DNA from: Streptomyces broussonetiae | GTDB lineage: Bacteria > Actinomycetota > Actinomycetes > Streptomycetales > Streptomycetaceae | NCBI RefSeq assembly: GCF_009796285.1 | Contig: NZ_CP047020.1 | Span: 5,022,001 to 5,086,000 of the forward strand | Length of the DNA: 64,000 bases | Direction: 5' to 3' | Shown here: positions 57,792-64,000 of the stretch, in pieces | Layout: every line of letters begins with the position of its first letter | Position numbering within the stretch: the first letter of the stretch is position 1 | Made by a program: the position numbers and the translations under genes | Notes under the pieces: generated by a model | Seen by the model: only the letters and a program-made list of their open reading frames with translations | What the model was told of the DNA's origin: nothing | Databases searched by the model: none

Positions 57792-58643
57792 TCAGCCGAG
57801 GCAGACCAGGACCAGGCAGAGCTGGCCGGACGAGGGCGTCGAGGAGGTCTGGCCGGAGCCGGTGGAGCCGCTGGTTCCGGTGCTGCTTCCGGTGCTCGGA
57901 GCCGGGTTTGCCGTCGTGCCCGTGCCGGAGGCGGACGTGGAGGTGGCCGGGGCCGGGGCGGCCGGCGCGGGGGCGGCGGTCGACGCCGTCGGACGGGGCG
58001 TCGTGGGGATGCTGTCCGGGCGGGCGGCCGGCGCCGCCGTACGGGGTGTGGTGGCGAAGGACTGCTGCCGCGGGGCGTTTGCGGCGACATGGCCGACCGG
58101 CGTCCGCGCCGTGGGCGTGCCGGGTGTGCGGGACGCGTGGTGGGGCGCGGCCGACGGGGCCGACGGGGCCGGTGTGGCCGGGGCGTCGGGGGAGGCCGGC
58201 TGCTCCTCGCCGAGACCCATGCTGCGGTTGTCCGGAGCGGTGGCCGCCTGGGCGCGGTCGCCGGAGCCGCGGTCCAGTGAGGCGAAGGTCAGACCGCCTC
58301 CGACGAGCGCGACGGCGGTCGCCACCACGGCCCGGCGCTGGCTCTTCTTCCAGCGTGCCAACTGCCGCCGCCGGGCCGCCCGCCCCTGTGGGGCCCGCGG
58401 CGCGTCCGTGACGTCCGTGGCGTCAGCGGCATCGGCGCCCTGGGCGGTGAACGGCGCGTCGTCGTACCAGGTGTCCGCGCCGGTGTGGAGGGCGGTGGCC
58501 GGCAGGTGCGAAAGGGTCGCCGGTGCCGCCGCGGCGGCGTGTCCGTCGGTGCCGGGCGGGGCTATGTCCGGGGCGTAGGCACCGCACCCGGGGCAGACCA
58601 GGGCGCCGTTGAGGTGCCGACGACACGAGGAGCAGTAGTCCAT
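57792..58643 (-). CDS. SCO2400-like zinc-ribbon protein with disordered tail
   Basis: A 283-residue protein beginning with a zinc ribbon, MDYCSSCRRHLNGALVCPGCG (two CxxC pairs), the typical opening of the Streptomyces 'SCO2400 family'. It is followed by an acidic linker, a basic stretch (RRRQLARWKKSQRR), one transmembrane helix (residues about 105-125, AVVATAVALVGGGLTFASL), a long Pro/Ala/Thr/Ser-rich exposed region, and a short Cys-containing C-terminus (LCLVLVCLG). The start is taken as ATG 58643 because the ribbon begins there. Function unknown. Divergent from the VOC gene. Confidence 0.75.
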   Translation of the reverse strand: MDYCSSCRRHLNGALVCPGCGAYAPDIAPPGTDGHAAAAAPATLSHLPATALHTGADTWYDDAPFTAQGADAADATDVTDAPRAPQGRAARRRQLARWKKSQRRAVVATAVALVGGGLTFASLDRGSGDRAQAATAPDNRSMGLGEEQPASPDAPATPAPSAPSAAPHHASRTPGTPTARTPVGHVAANAPRQQSFATTPRTAAPAARPDSIPTTPRPTASTAAPAPAAPAPATSTSASGTGTTANPAPSTGSSTGTSGSTGSGQTSSTPSSGQLCLVLVCLG

Positions 58644-58736
58644 CTGCGGTCTTCCTGGGTTGACTGCGCCGTCGGTCACCGGGACCACGGCCTGGTCACG
58701 CTCGTACGAAGGATCGAGCGAGCAGTCACGCTAACG

Positions 58737-58752
58737 AGCCTTTCGAAAGGCT
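58737..58752. promoter_or_regulatory. 16-bp perfect palindrome in divergent promoter region
   Basis: AGCCTTTCGAAAGGCT lies between the starts at 58643 (minus) and 58900 (plus). Perfect symmetry without spacer and relative AT content suggest a regulator site rather than a terminator, as no gene ends nearby. Confidence 0.55.
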
Positions 58753-58899
58753 GTGTGCAGTCCCTGTGGCGCTCCTGCGCAGATTCCCCGCCGATGGCAT
58801 ATGCCAGCCGCCCGGTGCCCAGCCGTGTCCCGCATCGCCCCGGCCTCCGCCTCGGCATAGTGGCGGACGGCTGCGCACCGGTTCGGCAGGAGGACACAC

Positions 58900-59679
58900 A
58901 TGCTCGGCACGGAGTTCCACACCGGCTCGCCCGTCTGGCTCGACGTCGCCAGCCCCGACCCCGACCGAACCGCCGCCTTCTACGGCGCCGTCTTCGGGTG
59001 GCGGTTCACGTCCGCCGGTCCGGACGCGGGCGGCTACGGCTACCTGCAGAAGGACGGCGCGACCGTGGCCGCCGTCGGCCGGCTGACCGAACAGGGCGCG
59101 CGGCCCGCCTGGATGACGTACTTCCGCGCCGACGACGTCCAGGCCGCGGCCGGCACGGTCACCTCGGCCGGCGGCACGGTGCGCGTCGCCCCCATGACCA
59201 TGGGCGAGGCCTCCATGGCGCAGTTCACCGACCCCCAGGGCGCGCAGTTCGCCGTGCTCCGCTCGGGCCAGGGCCTGCAGCGCACGTCGCAGGACGACTC
59301 CCTGGTGTGGGTGGAGCTGCACACCGGCGACCCGGAGTCGGCCGTCGGCTTCTACCACCGGCTGTTCGGCTGGCGCTCGGCCGAGATGAAGGCGCCGGGC
59401 ATGACGTACCGGGTGCTCAGCATCGCCGCCGGCGACCAGCAGGAGGGGTCCTTCGGCGGCGTGGCCCCGCTCCAGGACAGCCCGCAGGCCCGCTGGATGC
59501 CGTACTTCGCCGTGGCCGACGTGGACGCGACCGCCACCGCGGTCCAGGACAACGGCGGCACGGTCCTGATGCCGCCGTCGGACCTGCCCGACGTCGGCCG
59601 CGTGGCCTGGCTGACCGACCCGACGCAGGCGGCCTTCGCGGTGCTGAAGCCGAATCCACGCGGGACGGCCCAGGCCTAG
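58900..59679 (+). CDS. Two-domain VOC (glyoxalase/bleomycin-resistance-like) protein
   Basis: A 259-residue protein of two similar betaalphabetabetabeta VOC domains: residues about 1-122 (PVWLDVASPDPDRTAAFYGAVFGW ... FTDPQGAQFAVL) and 133-250 (LVWVELHTGDPESAVGFYHRLFGW ... LTDPTQAAFAVLKP). Possible metal-ligand residues are poorly conserved (Glu/His in the second domain only), so it may bind a small molecule rather than catalyse. Relatives are annotated as hydroxylases or resistance proteins on weak evidence. ATG 58900 with AGGAGG-like site (GGCAGGAGG) upstream. Confidence 0.87.
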   Translation: MLGTEFHTGSPVWLDVASPDPDRTAAFYGAVFGWRFTSAGPDAGGYGYLQKDGATVAAVGRLTEQGARPAWMTYFRADDVQAAAGTVTSAGGTVRVAPMTMGEASMAQFTDPQGAQFAVLRSGQGLQRTSQDDSLVWVELHTGDPESAVGFYHRLFGWRSAEMKAPGMTYRVLSIAAGDQQEGSFGGVAPLQDSPQARWMPYFAVADVDATATAVQDNGGTVLMPPSDLPDVGRVAWLTDPTQAAFAVLKPNPRGTAQA

Positions 59680-59802
59680 ATCACCGCGAAATCGCTTTCC
59701 CCGTAAGCACCGTTGTCCGAACAGGAGGCACCGTGTTGCACTGATCTCCTTCCACCACATCGGTCACCTGCTCCTGGGCGGGAGAGCATCCATGGGGGAT
59801 CC

Positions 59803-59988
59803 GTGTGTGAAGACCTGGGGTTCGAAAGACTCCTCGGCGCGGAAGGCTTTTTCGCTCGGCTGCTCGGACGGTCGCCCTCGGGTGCCGGCCGCGACCTGCT
59901 CTACGGGCCCGCCGACGGCGCGGATCCCGAACGGCCCGTGGCGGACGTCCTGCTGCGTGAGCTGATCCTGGAGCAGCTGCTCAGGTGA
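59803..59988 (+). CDS. Small hypothetical protein
   Basis: A 61-residue frame from GTG 59803 (GGGGGA upstream), amphipathic and helical (FERLLGAEGFFARLLGRS, then VADVLLRELILEQLLR). A longer frame from TTG 59713 is possible. Not recognised; it sits just before a strong terminator and has ordinary third-position GC bias, which gives weak support. Confidence 0.4.
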   Translation: MCEDLGFERLLGAEGFFARLLGRSPSGAGRDLLYGPADGADPERPVADVLLRELILEQLLR

Positions 59989-59999
59989 CCACGCGCGCG

Positions 60000-60036
60000 G
60001 GAAGGGCCCGGCACATGGCATGTGCCGGGCCCTTCC
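60000..60036. terminator. Strong bidirectional terminator
   Basis: An 18-bp nearly self-complementary hairpin with arms GGAAGGGCCCGGCACATG and its inverse complement around one base; loop forms within CATGGCATG. Lies after the small frame ending at 59988 and before the end of the convergent S53 peptidase gene (60069). Confidence 0.88.
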
Positions 60037-60068
60037 GCTGTGCTGCTCGGTCTGCTGTGCTGCCGGGT

Positions 60069-61343
60069 CTACTTGGTGAAGGCGGAGACACCGTTCGGGG
60101 TGCCGAGGCCCGTCGGGCCGTCGTAGCCCTTGCCCGCCTGGCACAGGTAGTTCCCGCAGGACCCGTTGGAGCCGCTGGTGACGTCGTTCAGCTGGTCCGG
60201 GTGGGCGTACGGGTACGAGGCCGGCGTGTCACCGGAGCCCGGGGCGCCCGCGAGGGCGTAGACACCGGCGATGAACGGCGAGGAGGCGCTGGTGCCGCCG
60301 TACACGTTCCAGCCGCTGGCCTGGTAGGTGTCGTAGACGGCGAGACCGGTGGCCGGGTCGGCGACGGACGCGACGTCGGCGACGCTGCGCTTGCCGCAAC
60401 CGGTGTCCTTCTGCCAGGACGGCTTGGCCTCGTAGCCCGAGCAGCCCGAGCCCGCTCCGTCGCCGCCGGCGGACGTGCCCCACACCGACTCGGAGTAGCC
60501 GCGGGTGCTGCTGTCCTTCTTGAGCGAGGTGCCGCCGACTGCGGTCACGTACGGGGAGGCGGCCGGGTACTCGACGCCGTAGCCGCTGTCACCGGAGCTG
60601 ACGGTGATGGCGACGCCGGGGTGCTTGAAGTACTGGTCGTCCGCCTTGGTGTCGTCGGCCGACTCGCTGCCGCCGTAGCTGTTGGAGACGTACTTGGCGC
60701 CCTGCTTGACGGCCTGGTTCACGGCCGCGCCGAGGTCGTCCATGCTGGCGGACTTGGCCTCGACGAGCAGGATCTTGCACTGCGGGCAGGCGGCGCTGAC
60801 CATGTCGACGTCGAGAGAGATCTCTCCGGCCCAACCCGCGTCGGGCGCGGGGTAGTTGGTGCCGCCGTCCTGGTCGGTCTTCTTGAAGCAGCCGTTGCTC
60901 GTGCTGCACTCCGGAAGGCCGTACTGGGAGCGGTAGGCCGCCAGGTCCTTCTCGGCGTTCGGGTCGTCGTTGGCGTCGACGATCGCGACGGTGGCGCCCT
61001 TGCCGGCGTCCTTGGGCAGGTTGTAGGCGGCCTGCAGGTCGGCCGGCCCGAAGCCCTTGGGGGTGTCGTGCCGGGCGAGGGTCTTCTGTGCCTTCAGGTC
61101 GGTGCGTACGACCGCCTCGCACGCCATGTAGCCGGGCTTGCTCGGCTGAGAGCAGAGCCGGTGGGTCGGCACTGCGGAGGCGGAGGTGGAGGCGGAGGCC
61201 GTGGAAGAGGTGGTGGTGGTCGTCGTTGTCGCGAAGGCTGCCGACTGCGAGGCGACGGCGAGGCCGCCGGTGATCAGGGCCGCTGCGGACAGCAGGGCGG
61301 GCGCGCCGCGGCGTATCGGATTCCTTCTGCGATGCGAATGCAA
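60069..61343 (-). CDS. Secreted S53-family (sedolisin) peptidase
   Basis: A 424-residue exported serine-carboxyl peptidase. A signal peptide (RRGAPALLSAAALITGGLAVASQSAAFA) is followed by a Thr/Ser repeat. Catalytic residues are in place: Glu and Asp in WAGEISLDVDMV, oxyanion Asp in SSGDSGYG, and Ser in YGGTSASSPFIAGV; the calcium-site region GYDGPTGLGTPNG ends the protein. The usual prodomain of about 190 residues is missing: the catalytic domain begins at about residue 95 (GFGPADLQAAYNL). TTG 61343 is chosen as start because GGAGGG precedes it. Confidence 0.88.
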   Translation of the reverse strand: MHSHRRRNPIRRGAPALLSAAALITGGLAVASQSAAFATTTTTTTSSTASASTSASAVPTHRLCSQPSKPGYMACEAVVRTDLKAQKTLARHDTPKGFGPADLQAAYNLPKDAGKGATVAIVDANDDPNAEKDLAAYRSQYGLPECSTSNGCFKKTDQDGGTNYPAPDAGWAGEISLDVDMVSAACPQCKILLVEAKSASMDDLGAAVNQAVKQGAKYVSNSYGGSESADDTKADDQYFKHPGVAITVSSGDSGYGVEYPAASPYVTAVGGTSLKKDSSTRGYSESVWGTSAGGDGAGSGCSGYEAKPSWQKDTGCGKRSVADVASVADPATGLAVYDTYQASGWNVYGGTSASSPFIAGVYALAGAPGSGDTPASYPYAHPDQLNDVTSGSNGSCGNYLCQAGKGYDGPTGLGTPNGVSAFTK

Positions 61344-61613
61344 TGAACTGCCCTCCGTGGGGGGATGGATGGCTCCGCCTCGGCGGCCGGAAGCGACAAC
61401 GAGTGCCGCACCCGCCACATATGGCGAGTGCATGACAAGCGCTTTCCGTTGGGGGTGGCCGAGTGGAGCCGATTTCCGGGCATGCTGTTGGTCGTGCCAC
61501 CCCGGTCAGTGGTGGCTGCACACGAGGCTATTGACCATTTGCCGAAGAGAACAGGGCCCGTTGGTAAAACCTTGCCCTCAACTCCCCGGCCGGAGGCGGT
61601 AGCTTGTGCAGCC

Positions 61614-62429
61614 ATGGAGCTGGACGATGCAACCGTCAACGACCTGATGTCGCTGGGCCTGCCCCGGTACGAGGCGCGGGTCTACCTGGCTCTCATCAGG
61701 CGCGGTGCCTACACGGCCGCCGAGGCGGCCCGGGAGGCGGACGTGCCGCGCCAGCGCGTGTACGACGTGCTGGACGCGCTCGTCCGCCGCCAGCTGGCCA
61801 CCGCCCATGCCGGGCGCGTGGCCACGTACTCCGCCGTCACCCCCGAGCTGGCCGTCGCCCGGCTGATGGCCGTCCAGCGCGAGTCCGTCGACCGGCTGGA
61901 GCGGGTCTCGCAGGGGCTTGCCGGTGTCCTGCAGCCGCTGTGGTCCCAAGGCCGGGAGCACACCGATCCGCTGGACTACATCGAGATCCTGCGTGACCCC
62001 AAGGCGATCGCCGAGCGCTTCGCCGACATCCAGCGGCAGGCGCGCCACGAGCTTCTCACCTTCTGCAAACCGCCGTTCGTCGCTCCCACCGAGAACGCGG
62101 AGGGCATCGCGGTGGTGCGCAGGCTCCACCGGGCGGGCGGCACGGTCCGGGCGATCTACCTCGACGACGCCCTGGACGACCCCGAGACGGTGGAACACCT
62201 GCGGCGCTTCTCCGCCGCGGGAGAGGTGGCCCGCTTCGCGCCCGAACTGCCGCTCAAGCTCGTCATCGCCGACGCCTCCCTCGTCCTGTGCGACATGCCC
62301 GACCCGGTGGCCGGCGCCGGCTCCACCACCACCCTCTTCATCGAACACCCGGCCCTCGCCGCCTGCCTGCGCCTGGCCTTCCACACGGTGTGGCAGGGCG
62401 CCGCGCCCGAGCCCGGCCCGGCGCCGTGA
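61614..62429 (+). CDS. TrmB-family transcriptional regulator
   Basis: A 271-residue regulator with an N-terminal winged helix (residues about 5-75: LMSLGLPRYEARVYLALIRRGAYTAAEAAREADVPRQRVYDVLDALVRRQL), a coiled-coil linker and a TrmB C-terminal domain (PLDYIEILRDPKAIAERFADIQRQARHELLTFCKPPF). TrmB proteins in archaea sense sugars; bacterial homologues are mostly uncharacterised. ATG 61614 has no near ribosome site but a TAGCTT box eight bases upstream, suggesting a leaderless start. Divergent from the S53 peptidase gene (270-base gap), which may be a target. Confidence 0.83.
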   Translation: MELDDATVNDLMSLGLPRYEARVYLALIRRGAYTAAEAAREADVPRQRVYDVLDALVRRQLATAHAGRVATYSAVTPELAVARLMAVQRESVDRLERVSQGLAGVLQPLWSQGREHTDPLDYIEILRDPKAIAERFADIQRQARHELLTFCKPPFVAPTENAEGIAVVRRLHRAGGTVRAIYLDDALDDPETVEHLRRFSAAGEVARFAPELPLKLVIADASLVLCDMPDPVAGAGSTTTLFIEHPALAACLRLAFHTVWQGAAPEPGPAP

Positions 62430-62558
62430 GGGACGCGCACCCTTGACCGTCCGATGTGGCTCAGGTCACATTGAAACGTTCTCGTGGCGGTCGCACATCC
62501 CGTGCGACGGTGAAACGCGCTCCTCTCAAGACCACGGGGGAACTGGAGGCAGACCGCT

Positions 62559-63920
62559 GTGACCCACGCAAACGCCGACTCCCGCCGGAACGCGGACCGC
62601 AGTCTGACACCCGACCAACTCGAGTACTTCGACAAGGAGTTCGCCGCCCGTCCGGTGAACCGGCTGATGCAGAACGCGGTCACCCGGACGCCGGTGGACG
62701 ACGTCGCCCTGGACCGCCGGATCCTGACCGGCATCGACCACTCGGTCTCCCACCACCTGGACGACTGGAAGGCCACCAACCAGAAGCAGAGCGGCCGCTG
62801 CTGGATGTTCGCCGGGCTCAACCTGCTCCGGGTCGGCGCCGCGCAGAAGCTCGGCGTGCGGGACTTCGAGTTCTCCCAGAACTACCTGCTCTGGTGGGAC
62901 AAGTTCGAGCGGGCGAACCACTTCCTCGAGGCGATCGTCGAGACCTCGGACCGGGACGTGGACGACCGTACGGTGGCGCACCTGCTGGCGGACCCGATCG
63001 GTGACGGCGGGCAGTGGAACATGTTCGTGGCGCTGGTTGCCAAGCACGGTCTGGTGCCCAAGTCGGCCATGCCCGAGACCGACTCCTCCTCCGCCACCCG
63101 GGCGATGAACCGGGCCCTGGAGACCTTGCTCCGCCAGGGCGCCCGCGACCTGCGCGAGCGGGCCGGCGAGGGTGTCGTGGCGCAGCGGGAGCACAAACGG
63201 GAGGTGCTGGCCGCCGTCCACCGGGTGCTCGGCATCCACCTCGGCACGCCCCCGAAGCGGTTCCTGTGGCAGTGGGAGGACAAGGACAGGCGGTTCCACC
63301 GCGACGGCTGGCTCACCCCGGCCCAGTTCGCGGCCTCGTACGTACAGCTTCCGCTGGACGAGTACGTCTGCCTGGTGCACGACCCGCGGGAGTCGAGCCC
63401 GGTCGGGCGCACCTTCACCGTCGAGTACCTCGGCAACGTCGTGGACGCCCCGCCGGTGGTCTATCTCAACGTCGGGATGGAGCTGGTGAAGCAGCTGGCC
63501 ATGGACGCGATCGTGGGCGGCGAGCCGGTGTGGTTCGGCTGCGACGTGAAAAAGATGATGCGCGCGGACGCCGGTGTCTGGGACGCCGCTCTCTTCGACT
63601 ACGCGTCCGTCTACGACGCCCCCTTCACCATGGACAAGGCCGCCCGGCTGCTGCACCACGACACGCAGATGACCCACGCGATGCTGTTCACCGGCGTCGA
63701 CGTGGTGGACGGGAGCCCGCGCCGCTGGCGGGTGGAGAACAGCTGGGGCGAGGAGAAGGCCGACAAGGGCTTTTGGACCATGACCGACTCGTGGTTCGGC
63801 GAGCATGTCTTCGAGATCGCGGTCCGCCGCTCCGCGCTGCCGCCGGAGCTGGCGGCAGCGCTCGACCGGCCCCCGATCGTCCTGCCCGCCTGGGACCCCA
63901 TGGGTGCCCTCGCCGACTGA
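62559..63920 (+). CDS. pepC: Aminopeptidase C (bleomycin hydrolase family, peptidase C1B)
   Basis: A 453-residue cysteine aminopeptidase. The papain-like catalytic residues are evident: Gln and Cys in NQKQSGRCWMFAGLN, His in DTQMTHAMLFTG and Asn in VENSWGE. Family enzymes form a hexameric self-compartmentalised ring, trim N-terminal residues from peptides and can inactivate bleomycin. The usual C-terminal gating tail is present as ending 'WDPMGALAD'. GTG 62559 has GGAGG upstream. 129 bases after the TrmB gene, same direction. Confidence 0.93.
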   Translation: MTHANADSRRNADRSLTPDQLEYFDKEFAARPVNRLMQNAVTRTPVDDVALDRRILTGIDHSVSHHLDDWKATNQKQSGRCWMFAGLNLLRVGAAQKLGVRDFEFSQNYLLWWDKFERANHFLEAIVETSDRDVDDRTVAHLLADPIGDGGQWNMFVALVAKHGLVPKSAMPETDSSSATRAMNRALETLLRQGARDLRERAGEGVVAQREHKREVLAAVHRVLGIHLGTPPKRFLWQWEDKDRRFHRDGWLTPAQFAASYVQLPLDEYVCLVHDPRESSPVGRTFTVEYLGNVVDAPPVVYLNVGMELVKQLAMDAIVGGEPVWFGCDVKKMMRADAGVWDAALFDYASVYDAPFTMDKAARLLHHDTQMTHAMLFTGVDVVDGSPRRWRVENSWGEEKADKGFWTMTDSWFGEHVFEIAVRRSALPPELAAALDRPPIVLPAWDPMGALAD

Positions 63921-63937
63921 TCCGCACGCGGGGACGT

Positions 63938-63967
63938 GCGGGCGCCCGCCGTGCGGTGGGCACCCGC
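63938..63967 (+). terminator. Terminator after pepC
   Basis: A 14-bp hairpin with one mismatch and one G-U (GCGGGCGCCCGCCG opposite CGGTGGGCACCCGC), 17 bases past the stop codon. Confidence 0.6.
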
Positions 63968-64000
63968 AACGGGGATGGGGCAGCCGAGGGCGGGATAGTC

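Noticed and set aside
59733..59744. AGGAGG followed by GTG TTG CAC TGA, a three-codon frame
   Set aside because: Good ribosome site, but the product would be three residues; no hairpin or downstream gene makes it a convincing leader.
1..64000. tRNA, rRNA, insertion sequences and attachment sites
   Set aside because: Looked for cloverleaf-like segments, transposase frames and flanking direct repeats; none could be supported by eye.

Overview
The window is a high-GC, densely coded chromosomal stretch from a Streptomyces or very close relative. The evidence is the codon use, GTG/TTG starts, apparently leaderless promoters, and lineage-typical families: mycothiol-dependent DinB-like enzyme, SpoIIE-type PP2C phosphatases, DUF5753/DUF397 pair, SCO2400-like zinc ribbon protein, SseB and FadE5-type acyl-CoA dehydrogenase. 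It looks like core chromosome. I see no insertion sequence, prophage, CRISPR array, rRNA or tRNA, and no gene-free gap above about 300 bases.

Layout. 1-6.4 kb: 3' part of a MurJ/MviN-like flippase gene, a secreted protein, a GntR (YtrA-type) regulator coupled to a DUF1648-like membrane protein, a D-Ala-D-Ala carboxypeptidase, and an FCD-type GntR regulator coupled to an MFS transporter. 6.6-17.8 kb: metabolic genes (mycothiol-dependent enzyme, nitrilase-family amidohydrolase, GlxA-type regulator with divergent cupin, M18 aminopeptidase, FadE5-like dehydrogenase, SseB-like protein, pirin, AI-2E-type transporter). 17.7-26.8 kb: PAS/GAF/PP2C/HATPase phosphatase overlapping its convergent neighbour, aspS, a solitary AbiEii-like nucleotidyltransferase, a decayed DUF5753 regulator with DUF397, metG, and a VWA protein with long tandem repeats. 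26.9-37.1 kb: FUSC and other membrane proteins, a membrane PP2C phosphatase followed by a degenerate caspase-like protein, an M20 amidohydrolase, a small exported peptide divergent from an XRE-TPR regulator, and a lipoprotein. 37.2-45.1 kb: a short second threonyl-tRNA synthetase behind a Thr-codon leader peptide and terminator, nucleoside hydrolase, GH13 alpha-glucosidase, DUF4142 protein, DUF6445 protein, and cytochrome oxidase subunit I coupled to a small membrane-anchored coiled-coil protein. 45.3-55.8 kb: SDR, glycerol facilitator, PucR-type regulator divergent from a flotillin-like SPFH protein, then a 1610-residue DUF3686/AAA+ ATPase. 55.8-64 kb: small membrane and lipoproteins, NmrA-like protein, SCO2400-like protein, two-domain VOC protein, S53 peptidase, TrmB-type regulator and aminopeptidase C.

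The most promising unusual systems are: (i) an apparent ribosome-mediated attenuator with three consecutive Thr codons upstream of the minimal ThrRS (37224-37378); (ii) the flotillin-like/giant AAA+ ATPase pair with strong hairpins before each gene and a divergent PucR regulator (48.2-55.8 kb); (iii) a possible peptide-receptor cassette, an XRE-TPR regulator with a divergent gene for a 72-residue exported peptide (34572-36263). All functional statements are inferred from sequence alone; no database search was run.
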